From a bacterium (GTDB taxonomy: Bacteria; Elusimicrobiota; Elusimicrobia; Elusimicrobiales; UBA9959), in contig JAJZPL010000003.1 in the NCBI GenBank assembly GCA_021811185.1, positions 62,001-126,000 of the forward strand: a DNA stretch of 64,000 nt, in the 5' to 3' direction. How positions within the stretch are numbered: position 1 is the stretch's first letter; each line of letters starts with the position of its first letter. Below the pieces are notes generated by a model. That model was not told where the DNA came from and ran no database searches. It worked only from the letters and a program-made list of their open reading frames with translations. The translations under genes were made by a program, and so were the position numbers. Positions 47,381 to 56,216 of this stretch are shown in pieces.

Positions 47381-48063
47381 CCACAGGCGCCAAGATACTC
47401 GTGGTGGACGATGAAAAATCCATCCGGCGTTTCCTGGAAGTAGGCCTCGAAACCCAGGGGTACAGCGTGCTTCTGGCCAGGAACGGGAAGGAGGGGGTAA
47501 AACAGGCCGCCGACCACCACCCCGACCTGATAGTCCTGGACCTGGGGCTCCCGGATATCCACGGGCTGGAAGTGCTGAAAAAGGTGCGCGAATCCTCCGC
47601 CACCCCCGTCATCGTCCTGACGGTACAAAGCTCCGACAAGGATAAGGAAACGCTGCTGGACTCCGGGGCCGACGATTACGTGACGAAACCTTTCAGCATG
47701 ACGGAACTTTCGGCCCGCATCCGCGTGTGCCTGCGCCACAGCATAAATCTTAAGGATACCCCCGTTTTCGAGAGCGGCCCGCTGCGGATAGATTTCGCCA
47801 AACGCTCCGTGACAGTTAACGGCAATCCGGTCAAACTTACCCCGACAGAATTCGACCTGCTTAAAGCCCTGGCCCGCCACCCGGGCCGGATAGTGACCCA
47901 GCAGCAGCTGCTTAAAGAGATCTGGGGGCCCGCATCCCTGGAGCAGGCCCACTACCTGCGTATTTACATAGGCCAGCTCCGGAGAAAGATAGAGAAAGAC
48001 CCGGCAGTAAGCGGCCTTATCCTGACCGAACAGGGCGTCGGCTACCGCCTCAACCTGCCATAA
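47377..48063 (+). CDS. kdpE: Response regulator KdpE
   Basis: The 228-residue product is an OmpR-family regulator. Its receiver domain has acidic D11/D12, phospho-acceptor D55 in LIVLDLGLP and the lysine in DYVTKPFSM. The C-terminal winged helix has KLTPTEFDLLKALARHPG and a recognition helix region (LEQAHYLRIYIGQLRRKIE). It would activate the kdp promoter through the box at 40100. It ends the operon. No strong terminator follows; a G/C-rich imperfect hairpin is seen near 48090-48115. Confidence 0.96.
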   Translation: MTTGAKILVVDDEKSIRRFLEVGLETQGYSVLLARNGKEGVKQAADHHPDLIVLDLGLPDIHGLEVLKKVRESSATPVIVLTVQSSDKDKETLLDSGADDYVTKPFSMTELSARIRVCLRHSINLKDTPVFESGPLRIDFAKRSVTVNGNPVKLTPTEFDLLKALARHPGRIVTQQQLLKEIWGPASLEQAHYLRIYIGQLRRKIEKDPAVSGLILTEQGVGYRLNLP

Positions 48064-48099
48064 TCCCGCTGATCCTCCCCGCGCGCCCGCCCCCGCTCC

Positions 48100-48129
48100 T
48101 TTAAAGGGGCCGGGGCATAATGCTATACT
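48100..48129 (+). promoter_or_regulatory. Possible promoter of nifJ
   Basis: TTTAAA (48100-48105), 18 bases, then TATACT (48124-48129) within CTATACTTTTA, an 11-base string also found at the -10 of the first tandem-family gene (52000-52010). A strong ribosome binding site (AAGGAG) precedes the ATG at 48193. Confidence 0.35.
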
Positions 48130-48192
48130 TTTAAGGTCAGGTTCCGCAGCACCCGCAAATTTCGCAGCTAAATCCTTAAGGAGATAATTATA

Positions 48193-51100
48193 ATGGCTAA
48201 TAAAAGAACAGCGATGGACGGAAATACCGCCGCGGCTTTCGTGGCGCATAAAACCAACGAAGTAATCGCGATCTACCCCATAACCCCTTCCTCCGTGATG
48301 GGCGAACTGTCCGACATCTGGTCGGCCAAAGGCGAAAAGAACATCTGGGGCACCATCCCTTCCGTGATCGAGATGCAGTCCGAAGGCGGCGCTTCCGGCG
48401 CGGTCCACGGCGCCCTTACCGCCGGCGCGCTGACCACCACCTTCACCTGCTCGCAGGGCCTGCTGCTGATGATCCCGAACATGTTCAAGATCGCCGGCGA
48501 GCTGACCAGCACCGTGTTCCACGTCAGCGCCCGCGCGCTGGCCACCCACGCGCTCTCCATCTTCGGCGACCACTCCGACGTGATGGCCGTGCGCCAGACC
48601 GGCTGGGCCCTGCTCGCCTCGGCCAGCCCCCAGGAAGCCATGGACTTCGCGCTGATCGCGCAGGCCGCGACCCTCAAGACGCGCGTGCCCTTCATGCACT
48701 TCTTCGACGGGTTCCGCACCTCCCACGAGCTTAACATGGTGGAGCCCCTTTCCCCCGAGGTCATGCGCAGCATGCTCAGCGAGAAGCTGATCGCCGAGCA
48801 CAAAGGCCGCGGCCTCAACCCCGAAGCCCCGGTCATGCGCGGCACCGCCCAGAACCCGGACGTGTTCTTCCAGGGCCGCGAAGCCGGCAACAAGTATTAC
48901 ACCGCCGTACCCACGATGGTGAAGGAAGCCATGGGCCAGTTCGAGAAGCTGACCGGCCGCAAGTACGGCCTGTTCGACTACGTCGGCGCCCCCGACGCGG
49001 ATAAGGTCGTAGTGGTGATGGCCTCCGGCGCCGAAGTCGTAGAGGACACCGTGAACCACCTGGTAAAGAGCGGCGCCAAGGTCGGCGTGCTGAAAGTCCG
49101 CCTGTACCGCCCCTACTCCGAAGCGGATTTCATAAAGGCCCTGCCCAAGACCGTTAAAGCCATAGCCGTGCTGGACCGCTGCAAAGAGCCCGGCGCGCTC
49201 GGCGAGCCCCTGTACCAGGACGTGGTCACCGCCTGCTCCACCGCCTTCAAGTCCGGCGCGCTGAAAGAGCTGCCCGCCGTGATCGGCGGCCGCTACGGCC
49301 TCGGTTCCAAGGAATTCACGCCCTCCATGGCCAAGGCCGTGATCGAGAACCTCGACGCCGCCAAGCCCGTGCAGGGTTTCACCGTCGGCATCAACGACGA
49401 CGTGACCAACCTGAGCCTGAAGTACGACGCCGGCTGGACCACCGAGCCCGCGGACATCTTCCGCGCGCTGTTCTTCGGCCTGGGTTCCGACGGCACCGTA
49501 GGCGCCAACAAGAACACCATTAAGATCATCAGCGAAGAAGCCGGCCTGTACGCGCAGGGCTACTTCGTGTACGACTCTAAGAAAGCCGGTTCCATGACCG
49601 TGTCCCACGTGCGCTTCGGCAAGAACCCGATCCGCGCCCCGTACCAGATCGCCAAGGCCCGCTTCATCGGCTGCCACCAGTTCAGCTTCCTCGAGAAGTA
49701 CGAGATGCTGAACAAGGCCGAGGAGAACGCCATCTTCCTGCTGAGCAGCCCGTTCACCGCCGCCGAGGTCTGGGACCGCCTGCCGATCGAAGTGCAGGAA
49801 GTCATCATCAAGAAGCACCTTAAGATGTACGTCATAAACGCCTCCAAGATAGCGGAAGAGGCCGGCATGGGCTCTTCCCGCATCAACGTCATCATGCAGA
49901 CCGCCTTCTTCGGCATCTCGGGCGTGCTCCCGAAAGACGAAGCGATCGCCGCCATCAAGGCGTCCATCAAGAAGACCTACTCCAAGAAAGGCGAAGACGT
50001 AGTGAACATGAACAACAAGGCCGTGGACCTGACCCTGGCCGCGATAGAGGAAGTGAAGATCGGCGGCCTGACCTCCAAGATCAAGCGCGCCTGCGTGGTG
50101 GAGGGCTTCCCGCCCTTCGTGCGCGACACGCTGTGCGAGATGATGGCCTTCCGCGGCGACCAGCTGCCCGTTTCCTCGATGCCCGCCGACGGCACCTTCC
50201 CGACCGGCACTTCCCAGTACGAGAAGCGCAACATCGCCCTGGAAAGCCCCGTGTGGGAGAGCGACCTGTGCATCCAGTGCGGCATCTGCTCGCTGGTCTG
50301 CCCCCACGCCGCCATCCGCATCAAGGGCTACGACGGCGCCGAACTCGCCAACGCCCCCAAGACCTTCAAGTCCGCGGACGGCAAGAACGCGCTGAAAGGC
50401 CTCAAGTTCACCACCCAGGTAGCGGTGGAAGACTGCACCGGCTGCGGCGCCTGCGTGCACAACTGCCCCGCCAAGGAAAAGAAAGAGGGGAAAGAGACCG
50501 GCCGTAAAGCCATCAACCTCGCGCCCCAGTTCCCGCTGCGCGAGCCCGAGCGCGAGAACTTCAAGTTCTTCCTCGGCCTCAAGGACACCGGGTCCGCCAA
50601 GGTGAACCGCAACACCGTGCAGGGCAGCCAGCTGGTGCGCCCGCTGTTCGAGTTCTCCGGCGCCTGCGCCGGCTGCGGCGAAACCCCGTACGTAAAGCTG
50701 ATGACGCAGCTGTTCGGCGACCACATGACCGTGGCCAACGCCACCGGCTGCTCGTCCATCTACGGCGGCAACCTGCCCACGACCCCCTACTGTAAGCGCG
50801 AGGACGGCCGCGGCCCCGCCTGGAGCAACTCGCTGTTCGAAGATAACGCCGAGTTCGGCCTGGGCATGCGCGTGGCCTACGACAAGCTGACCGAGGAAGC
50901 CCGCGAAGTGCTGACCGCCATGAAGGGCGGCCAGCTGAGCGCCAAGGCCGGCCTCTGCGACGAGATCCTCAACGCCTCCCAGGAAGACTGGGTGGCTATC
51001 GAGCAGCAGCGCGGCCGCATCGCCGATCTGAAGAAGGCCCTGACCGCCACCGGCGGAGAGCAGGCCGCGCGCCTGCTGTCGCTGGCCGACCACCTGGTGA

Positions 51101-51795
51101 AGAAGTCCCTGTGGATCCTCGGCGGCGACGGCTGGGCTTACGACATCGGCTACGGCGGCCTCGACCACGTGCTGGCCACCGGCCGCAAGATCCGCATCAT
51201 GGTGCTCGACACCGAGGTATACTCCAACACCGGCGGGCAGATGTCCAAGTCCACCCCGATGGGTGCCGTCGCGCTCTTCGCGGCCGGCGGCAAGGTACTG
51301 CCCAAGAAGGACCTGGGCATGATCGCCATGACCTACGGCAACATCTACGTGGCCCAGATAGCGATGGGCGCCAACTACCAGCAGGCCGTGAAAGCCCTGG
51401 CGGAAGCCGAGGCCTTCGACGGGCCCGCGATAGTGATAGCCTACAGCCACTGCATAGCCCACGGCATCGAGATGCGCACCGCGATGGGCGAGCAGAAGAA
51501 GGCCGTTACCTCCGGCCGCTGGCCCCTGTACCGGTTCAACCCCGCGCTGAAGGCGCAGGGCAAGAACCCGCTGGTAATAGACAGCGGCGCGCCTACCACC
51601 TCCGTGGCGGACTTCATGATGGGCGAGAACCGCTTCCGCTCGCTGCACAAAGCGAAGCCGGAAGTTGCCGCCCGCCTGATGAAGCTGGCGGACGAAGAAT
51701 ACAAGTGGAGGCTCAGCGTCTACAAGCAGCTGGCCGCCATGAACTGCGACGTGCCCAAAGCCGAGGGGAAAACCGAGGAAAAAGCCGCGGTATAA
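48193..51795 (+). CDS. nifJ: Pyruvate:ferredoxin (flavodoxin) oxidoreductase, single-chain
   Basis: This 1200-residue enzyme converts pyruvate and CoA to acetyl-CoA and CO2 while reducing ferredoxin. Domain order is the usual fused gamma-alpha-delta-beta: AFVAHKTNEVIAIYPITPSS at the start, two ferredoxin-type [4Fe-4S] motifs (C693-x2-C696-x2-C699-x3-C703 and C748-x2-C751-x2-C754-x3-C758), then the thiamine-diphosphate domain with ACAGCGETPY (C825, C828) and GDGWAYDIGYGG. Codons are strikingly restricted (ctg, gcc, ggc, aag, aac), suggesting very high expression. It points to anaerobic metabolism. It is transcribed alone. Confidence 0.98.
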   Translation: MANKRTAMDGNTAAAFVAHKTNEVIAIYPITPSSVMGELSDIWSAKGEKNIWGTIPSVIEMQSEGGASGAVHGALTAGALTTTFTCSQGLLLMIPNMFKIAGELTSTVFHVSARALATHALSIFGDHSDVMAVRQTGWALLASASPQEAMDFALIAQAATLKTRVPFMHFFDGFRTSHELNMVEPLSPEVMRSMLSEKLIAEHKGRGLNPEAPVMRGTAQNPDVFFQGREAGNKYYTAVPTMVKEAMGQFEKLTGRKYGLFDYVGAPDADKVVVVMASGAEVVEDTVNHLVKSGAKVGVLKVRLYRPYSEADFIKALPKTVKAIAVLDRCKEPGALGEPLYQDVVTACSTAFKSGALKELPAVIGGRYGLGSKEFTPSMAKAVIENLDAAKPVQGFTVGINDDVTNLSLKYDAGWTTEPADIFRALFFGLGSDGTVGANKNTIKIISEEAGLYAQGYFVYDSKKAGSMTVSHVRFGKNPIRAPYQIAKARFIGCHQFSFLEKYEMLNKAEENAIFLLSSPFTAAEVWDRLPIEVQEVIIKKHLKMYVINASKIAEEAGMGSSRINVIMQTAFFGISGVLPKDEAIAAIKASIKKTYSKKGEDVVNMNNKAVDLTLAAIEEVKIGGLTSKIKRACVVEGFPPFVRDTLCEMMAFRGDQLPVSSMPADGTFPTGTSQYEKRNIALESPVWESDLCIQCGICSLVCPHAAIRIKGYDGAELANAPKTFKSADGKNALKGLKFTTQVAVEDCTGCGACVHNCPAKEKKEGKETGRKAINLAPQFPLREPERENFKFFLGLKDTGSAKVNRNTVQGSQLVRPLFEFSGACAGCGETPYVKLMTQLFGDHMTVANATGCSSIYGGNLPTTPYCKREDGRGPAWSNSLFEDNAEFGLGMRVAYDKLTEEAREVLTAMKGGQLSAKAGLCDEILNASQEDWVAIEQQRGRIADLKKALTATGGEQAARLLSLADHLVKKSLWILGGDGWAYDIGYGGLDHVLATGRKIRIMVLDTEVYSNTGGQMSKSTPMGAVALFAAGGKVLPKKDLGMIAMTYGNIYVAQIAMGANYQQAVKALAEAEAFDGPAIVIAYSHCIAHGIEMRTAMGEQKKAVTSGRWPLYRFNPALKAQGKNPLVIDSGAPTTSVADFMMGENRFRSLHKAKPEVAARLMKLADEEYKWRLSVYKQLAAMNCDVPKAEGKTEEKAAV

Positions 51796-51814
51796 AGGTA
51801 ACAATAAATAAGCG

Positions 51815-51845
51815 AAGGGCGGGCGCCGAAAGGCTCCGCCCTTTT
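51815..51845 (+). terminator. Terminator after nifJ
   Basis: AAGGGCGG (51815-51822) pairs with CCGCCCTT (51836-51843) around a 13-base loop that contains a further CC/GG pairing. A TTTT run follows. It lies 20 bases after the nifJ stop. Confidence 0.75.
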
Positions 51846-51925
51846 GCTTTGTCCCCGCAGGGAGAGCGGGCAGCCAGAGAGAACTTGACACGGCCTTTAC
51901 AAGTCAAGCCCGGAGTAGGTCCTAA

Positions 51926-51945
51926 GACCCAGAAGCGGCTGGGCC
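51926..51945 (+). promoter_or_regulatory. Candidate operator dyad upstream of tandem-family gene 1
   Basis: CCCAG (51928-51932) and CTGGG (51939-51943) form a five-pair dyad with a six-base spacer, flanked by an A-C mismatch and a G-C pair. The same geometry occurs at 53897-53916, at the same distance (65.5 bases from dyad centre to the -10 box). It could bind a regulator. Confidence 0.4.
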
Positions 51946-51977
51946 CAAATATCTCGCCGGCCTGGGCCCTTTGATGC

Positions 51978-52006
51978 TGATATGTTTTGCCGTTCGGCAC
52001 TATACT
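51978..52006 (+). promoter_or_regulatory. Predicted promoter of tandem-family gene 1
   Basis: TGATAT (51978-51983), 17 bases, TATACT (52001-52006). The element GCTGATAT plus 17 bases plus TATA-T is repeated upstream of gene 3 (53949-53977). The ATG at 52042 has AAAAGGAG before it. Confidence 0.5.
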
Positions 52007-52041
52007 TTTAGTGTAGACAGATCAAAAGGAGTACGCTTCAA

Positions 52042-52890
52042 ATGAAAACCAACCTCTCCTCCTTCTCCGCGGTCTTCCTGGCGGCATTCGCATTCACCGT
52101 AGCGTCGGCCTCCGCGCAGGAACTCATAGAAAGAGCCTCCGACCCCAACGCCCCGGAATTCACTAAATACGAAAAAGACAATTCCAGGGTGGACCCCGAT
52201 TACTACACGATAAAGAAAGACTCCATAAAAGTTAGCCTGGTGTCCGTGGAGGACGAGCAGGTGATAGACTACGTGCAGCTCCAGGAGAACCCGGCCAAGG
52301 ACCTGGCGAGCGCCCTGGTGAACATCGACAGCATCGTCAACGTTGCGTCCAAGGTCTGGGCCATAGTAGAAGCCAACGCCCCCGTAGTAAACATAAACAC
52401 AAAGTACGCCACCGCCTATCCCCAGGGCGTCACCTCCGCCACCCAGCTGGCCGGGTGGAGCCGCCCCAAGTCCTACACCTACTCCTTCTACGCCGAAAAC
52501 CTTTACGGCATGGTAATGATAGACTGCAAATACAAGATGTCTTTCACCTACGGCGGCGCTTATAAGGGTAAGGGCAAGTTCCTCACCGGGGTAGCGGTAA
52601 TCCCCACCACGGTCACCGCGGGCTGGGGCTACAAGTTCTACATGAACGCCGCCGTGCCCGATTCCACCATCGCCAACGTCGGCACCGACACCGACCCGGT
52701 CGCCGCCATGCAGATGAAGCTTTCCTGGACCATGAAGACCGTGCTCAAGGAAGTGGACGGCACCAGCATTTACTACGTAGAGGGCAACGGCTATTTCGAA
52801 GAGATAGCCAGCCCGTTCAAGAAGAAAGAGAAGCAGATAGAGGAAGTTAAGTCGGCGGCCCCGCTGCTGACTCCGGAGAAACTGTTCTAA
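52042..52890 (+). CDS. Secreted protein of an unrecognised tandem family, member 1
   Basis: The 282-residue product has a signal peptide (cut near ASA-QE), a charged N-terminal stretch and a domain of about 190 residues shared with the next two genes. Shared segments include VASKVWAIVEANAPVVNI, ATQLAGWSRP, YKGKGKFLTGV and VPDSTIANVGT, then IYYVEGNGYFEEI. No cysteine pair, lipobox or enzymatic motif is evident in the shared domain. Unlike the other two it lacks the proline-rich linker. I do not recognise the family. The alternation of polar and aromatic residues suggests a beta-rich fold, exported to periplasm or surface. Codon use resembles that of highly expressed genes. Confidence 0.8.
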   Translation: MKTNLSSFSAVFLAAFAFTVASASAQELIERASDPNAPEFTKYEKDNSRVDPDYYTIKKDSIKVSLVSVEDEQVIDYVQLQENPAKDLASALVNIDSIVNVASKVWAIVEANAPVVNINTKYATAYPQGVTSATQLAGWSRPKSYTYSFYAENLYGMVMIDCKYKMSFTYGGAYKGKGKFLTGVAVIPTTVTAGWGYKFYMNAAVPDSTIANVGTDTDPVAAMQMKLSWTMKTVLKEVDGTSIYYVEGNGYFEEIASPFKKKEKQIEEVKSAAPLLTPEKLF

Positions 52891-52935
52891 CCAGTACCCG
52901 TCCGATAAGCGGGCAAAAAAAAGGAGACACGACAA

Positions 52936-53826
52936 ATGAAGAAAGTCCTAGCTATAACCGCAGCCATAACAGCGCTGTTCGCGGGCAGGGTTTCGGCGGC
53001 CGACGTTACTGACCCCCGGTACTTCACCGTGGACGAAAACTCCATAACGATCGAAGAGCTCGCTCCCGACAGGGGCGGCACCATTCCCGGCCCCGGCGAA
53101 CTGCCCAAGCCTCCCTCGGGCCCGGTCACTCCGCCTTCCGGTCCCGTTCTCAATCCGCCGCTGGACAATCCGGGAGACAACCCCGGCGCGCCCGTGGATC
53201 CGCAGGCGGGGTTCAACAACGCCGTCGACAACATCAACAGCACCGTAGGCGTGATCGACAATATCGTCAACCTTGCCCAGAAGATCTGGGACATTATCGA
53301 GAAGAACCAGCCCGTGGTGAACATCGCCACCAACTACGCCAACGCAGTCCCTTACGGCATGAGCCACTGGACCCAGCTGCAGCAGTGGAGCAAGCCGGCC
53401 ACCAAGAAGTATTCGTTCTCCATGAAGAACGGCTTCGGTTCCGAAGTGGTGAAGGTCACCTACCAGGTGCACTATACCTATAACGGCAACTTCCAGGGCA
53501 AGGGCAAGTTCCTCACCGGCGTTACCATCGAGCCGCTCGAAGTGGTTACCGCCTGGGGCTATAAAGTAAGCCTGGTTTCCGAAGTGCCGGATTCCACCAT
53601 CGCGAACGTCGGCACCAGCGCCGACCCCGTGGCCTCCATGCAGGTGCAGCTCCGCTGGACCGCCCACACCGCCCTTAAGGACATAACCTCCAAGGCTATC
53701 TACTACGTGCAGGGCGACGGCCTGCTGCAGGAGATCGGCACGCCTTTCAAGAACGCCCAGGAGATCAAGAGCCGGAAAGACGCCGAGGCGGTTAAAGTAC
53801 GGATAGCGACCTCCAGCTTCAACTAA
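52936..53826 (+). CDS. Secreted protein of the unrecognised tandem family, member 2
   Basis: The 296-residue product has a signal peptide (cut near SAA-DV), a short acidic segment (DPRYFTVDENSITIEEL), and a proline/glycine-rich linker at about 50-95 (PGPGELPKPPSGPVTPPSG). The shared domain follows from about residue 95 (VGVIDNIVNLAQKIWDIIEK, WTQLQQWSKP, GKGKFLTGVTIEP, VPDSTIANVGTS). It is only 45 bases downstream of member 1, with a GGAG site and no strong promoter, so it is probably co-transcribed. It differs from member 3 at 18 of roughly 209 residues after the linker, so the pair duplicated recently. Function unknown. Confidence 0.8.
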   Translation: MKKVLAITAAITALFAGRVSAADVTDPRYFTVDENSITIEELAPDRGGTIPGPGELPKPPSGPVTPPSGPVLNPPLDNPGDNPGAPVDPQAGFNNAVDNINSTVGVIDNIVNLAQKIWDIIEKNQPVVNIATNYANAVPYGMSHWTQLQQWSKPATKKYSFSMKNGFGSEVVKVTYQVHYTYNGNFQGKGKFLTGVTIEPLEVVTAWGYKVSLVSEVPDSTIANVGTSADPVASMQVQLRWTAHTALKDITSKAIYYVQGDGLLQEIGTPFKNAQEIKSRKDAEAVKVRIATSSFN

Positions 53827-53850
53827 GCGGCCAAGACAGAGCATTTACAG

Positions 53851-53881
53851 CCCGGCGCCGGAAATACCGGCGCCGGGTTTT
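53851..53881 (+). terminator. Terminator after tandem-family member 2
   Basis: Perfect 11-base inverted repeat CCCGGCGCCGG/CCGGCGCCGGG around AAATA, followed by TTTT. It ends the transcript of members 1 and 2. Confidence 0.85.
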
Positions 53882-53896
53882 ACTTTATAACCTAAA

Positions 53897-53916
53897 GACC
53901 TATACGGGCATAGGCC
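53897..53916 (+). promoter_or_regulatory. Candidate operator dyad upstream of tandem-family gene 3
   Basis: CCTAT (53899-53903) and ATAGG (53910-53914) with a six-base spacer and the same flanking A-C mismatch and G-C pair as the site at 51926. The preceding CTAAAG context is also shared. The stem bases differ but pairing is kept in both, which suggests that the symmetry is under selection. Confidence 0.4.
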
Positions 53917-53948
53917 TTAATCTTCCGCCCAGGTGGGTATTTAGCCGC

Positions 53949-53977
53949 TGATATTCTTTGGCGCAAGGCTGTATAAT
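53949..53977 (+). promoter_or_regulatory. Predicted promoter of tandem-family gene 3
   Basis: TGATAT (53949-53954), 17 bases, TATAAT (53972-53977), about 36 bases before the ATG at 54014. It matches the gene 1 promoter at 51978 in both boxes and spacing. Confidence 0.55.
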
Positions 53978-54013
53978 TTATCTAGCGGCAATCGGTCAAA
54001 GGACAAAGGCAAA

Positions 54014-54910
54014 ATGAAAAAGATCATCACACTCACTGCGGCAATAGCGGCGCTCTTCGCCGGAAGGGTTTCCGCGGCCGATATCACGGACCCCAGGTAC
54101 TTCTCGGTGGACGAAAAGTCCATCGTAATAGAAGAGCTCTCCGACATCTCTTCAAGGGGCGGCACCATCCCCGGCCCCGGCGAACTGCCCAAGCCTCCCT
54201 CGGGCCCGGTCGCTCCTCCTTCCGGCCCCGTGATCAACCCTCCCATGCAGAATCCCGGGGATAACCCCGGCGCGCCCGTGGATCCGCAGGCCGGGTTCAA
54301 CAACGCCGTAAACAACGTCAACAGCACCATCGGCGTGATCGACAATATCGTGAACCTGGTCGACAAGATCTGGACCATCATAGAGAAGAACCAGCCCGTG
54401 GTCAACATCGCCACCAACTACGCCAACGCCGTGCCTTACGGCACCAGCCACTGGACCCAGCTGCAGGGCTGGAGCAGGCCCGCCACCAAGAAGTTCGCCT
54501 TCTCCATGAAGAACGGCTTCGGTTCCGAAGTGGTGAAGGTCGTCTACCAGGTGCATTACACTTATAACGGCAACTTCCAGGGCAAGGGCAAGTTCCTCAC
54601 CGGCGTAACCATCGAGCCGCTCAACGTGGTGACCGCCTGGGGCTACAAAGTGACCCTCGTTTCCGAAGTGCCGGATTCCACCATAGCGAACGTAGGGACC
54701 TCGACCGACCCCGTGGCCTCCATGCAGGTGCAGCTGCGCTGGACCGCCCACACCGCCGTAAAGGACATAACCTCCAAAGCGATATATTACGTACAGGGCG
54801 ACGGCCTGCTGCAGGAGATCGGCACGCCTTTCAAGAACGCGCAGGAAATAAAAAGCCGGAATGACGCCGAGGCTGTTAAGGTGCGGATAGCCGGGTCAAG
54901 CTTCAACTAA
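54014..54910 (+). CDS. Secreted protein of the unrecognised tandem family, member 3
   Basis: The 298-residue product repeats the layout of member 2: signal peptide (SAA-DI), the acidic DPRYFSVDEKSIVIEEL, a proline-rich linker (about 50-95) and the shared domain (IGVIDNIVNLVDKIWTIIEK, WTQLQGWSRP, GKGKFLTGVTIEP, VPDSTIANVGTS, IYYVQGDGLLQEI). It has its own promoter, dyad and terminator, so it can be expressed separately from members 1 and 2. Near identity to member 2 in the second half, with small differences clustered in the first half of the domain, suggests either recent duplication or gene conversion. Function unknown. Confidence 0.8.
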   Translation: MKKIITLTAAIAALFAGRVSAADITDPRYFSVDEKSIVIEELSDISSRGGTIPGPGELPKPPSGPVAPPSGPVINPPMQNPGDNPGAPVDPQAGFNNAVNNVNSTIGVIDNIVNLVDKIWTIIEKNQPVVNIATNYANAVPYGTSHWTQLQGWSRPATKKFAFSMKNGFGSEVVKVVYQVHYTYNGNFQGKGKFLTGVTIEPLNVVTAWGYKVTLVSEVPDSTIANVGTSTDPVASMQVQLRWTAHTAVKDITSKAIYYVQGDGLLQEIGTPFKNAQEIKSRNDAEAVKVRIAGSSFN

Positions 54911-54933
54911 ACAGCATACGCGGTATATTTAAA

Positions 54934-54972
54934 ACCCCGGCGCCAGTTTAACTGGCGCCGGGGTGCTTTTTT
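54934..54972 (+). terminator. Terminator after tandem-family member 3
   Basis: Perfect 13-base inverted repeat (ACCCCGGCGCCAG with CTGGCGCCGGGGT) around five bases, followed by TTTTTT. It also lies near the end of the opposing dnaJ-type gene. Confidence 0.9.
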
Positions 54973-54990
54973 GCCGCCGCTGACGGGCCG

Positions 54991-55944
54991 CTAGGCCGAA
55001 AGGTCTTTAAGTTTTTTAAAAAGCTCCAGCTGCTGGGGCGAGAGTTTTTCCGGCAGGGCCAGCGAAATAACCACGTAGAGGTTCCCGTGAGTGCCGTCCT
55101 TGCGCGGCAGGCCGCGGCCCGGCAGGCGCATCCTGCGGCCGCCCCACGAGGAGGCCGGCAGCCTTACGGTAACGGGGCCCACCGGCGAGGGCACGGATAT
55201 TTCCGCGCCCAGCGCCGCGTCCCAGGGGGGGACGTCCACTTTCACCACCAGGTCGTCGCCGTCTATCTCAAAGCGTGGGTCGGGGAGCAGGCTTATCTTG
55301 AGGTACAGGTCTCCGGCCCTTCCACCGGCGGTTTTGCCCTGCCCGCGCAGCCTGATAGTGGCACCATCGCGCAGCCCTTTAGGCAACTTTACGTTGAGGT
55401 CCCGCGTTTCGGTCTTGCGGCCGGAGCGGTAGGAGAAAGAAAGCTGTTTGTGCCCGCCCTTAAAAAGGTCTTCCACGGAAAGCTGCAGCTCGGCCTCCAT
55501 ATCCAGGGGCGACCGCCCGGGACCCTCCTCCTCCATGCCCCCGAAATCGCCGAAGGACCGCCCTTGCGCGCCGGCGCCGCCGAAGATGGACTGGAAGAAG
55601 TCGCTGAAATCCCCGAATTGCTCCGTCCCGGGGGCCTGCCCGCCCTGGTAATTATACTGGAAGCCGCCGGGCCGCTGCTGGTAGCCGCCGCCGGGAGGGG
55701 GGTAGCCCTGGCGGCTTTCCTGGGGATTCTCTCCCACCTGGTCGTACATCTTTTTCTTCTGCGGGTCGGAAAGAACTTCGTAGGCTTCGTTTATCTCTTT
55801 GAACTTGGATTCCGAGAGCTTATTCCCCTGGTTGCGGTCGGGATGGTGCTTCAGCGCCAGCTTGCGGTAAGCGGACTTGATCTCGCTTTCGCCGGCGGTT
55901 TTAGGCACGCCCAGCACGGAGTAGTAATCTATGTATTTAGGCAT
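54991..55944 (-). CDS. DnaJ/CbpA-type J-domain co-chaperone
   Basis: The 317-residue protein has an N-terminal J domain ([15 protein letters not shown] at 34-36), a glycine/phenylalanine-rich linker with [17 protein letters not shown] (about 85-130), and two C-terminal beta domains. It lacks the zinc-finger cysteines of classical DnaJ, so it is class B/CbpA-like. It stimulates an Hsp70 (DnaK) partner, which is not in this window. It is the last gene of a minus-strand operon with a small membrane protein and a PAS protein, three bases after the former. Confidence 0.93.
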   Translation of the reverse strand: MPKYIDYYSVLGVPKTAGESEIKSAYRKLALKHHPDRNQGNKLSESKFKEINEAYEVLSDPQKKKMYDQVGENPQESRQGYPPPGGGYQQRPGGFQYNYQGGQAPGTEQFGDFSDFFQSIFGGAGAQGRSFGDFGGMEEEGPGRSPLDMEAELQLSVEDLFKGGHKQLSFSYRSGRKTETRDLNVKLPKGLRDGATIRLRGQGKTAGGRAGDLYLKISLLPDPRFEIDGDDLVVKVDVPPWDAALGAEISVPSPVGPVTVRLPASSWGGRRMRLPGRGLPRKDGTHGNLYVVISLALPEKLSPQQLELFKKLKDLSA

Positions 55945-55947
55945 GGC

Positions 55948-56214
55948 TTACTTTAACCAGGCGAGGAAGGCGGCCAGGAAGACCCCGAACCCGAGCATGA
56001 GCCAGCGTTCTATCAGGCTTTCCGGGATACCGGGCAGCAGGGCGTCCAGCGCGCGCGCGATGATAAGCACGAGCGCCAGCGCCAGCGCGAAAGTCAGGAT
56101 CTGCGCCCGGGAAGCCTGGGCTTCGGGGGCAGGTTCGGCGCCGGCGGGTTTGCCCTGCGGTTTAACTTCCGCAGGGGCTTGCTGGGACTGGTCCGTAGGA
56201 TGATTTTTAGCCAT
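55948..56214 (-). CDS. Small membrane protein, unknown
   Basis: The 88-residue product has a polar, proline/alanine-rich N-terminus (about 1-35) and two hydrophobic segments (about 39-55 and 68-87). No family recognised. It sits between the PAS gene (two bases) and the J-domain gene (three bases) and is certainly co-translated with them. The compact gene order suggests that the three belong to one process. Confidence 0.7.
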   Translation of the reverse strand: MAKNHPTDQSQQAPAEVKPQGKPAGAEPAPEAQASRAQILTFALALALVLIIARALDALLPGIPESLIERWLMLGFGVFLAAFLAWLK

Positions 56215-56216
56215 AG

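Noticed and set aside
47329-51891. A 1520-codon open frame on the minus strand opposite kdpE and nifJ
   Set aside because: It is the antisense of strongly supported genes. Its translation is a low-complexity mix of G, A, H, L, V and R with no domain, as expected where GC-rich codon bias removes stops.
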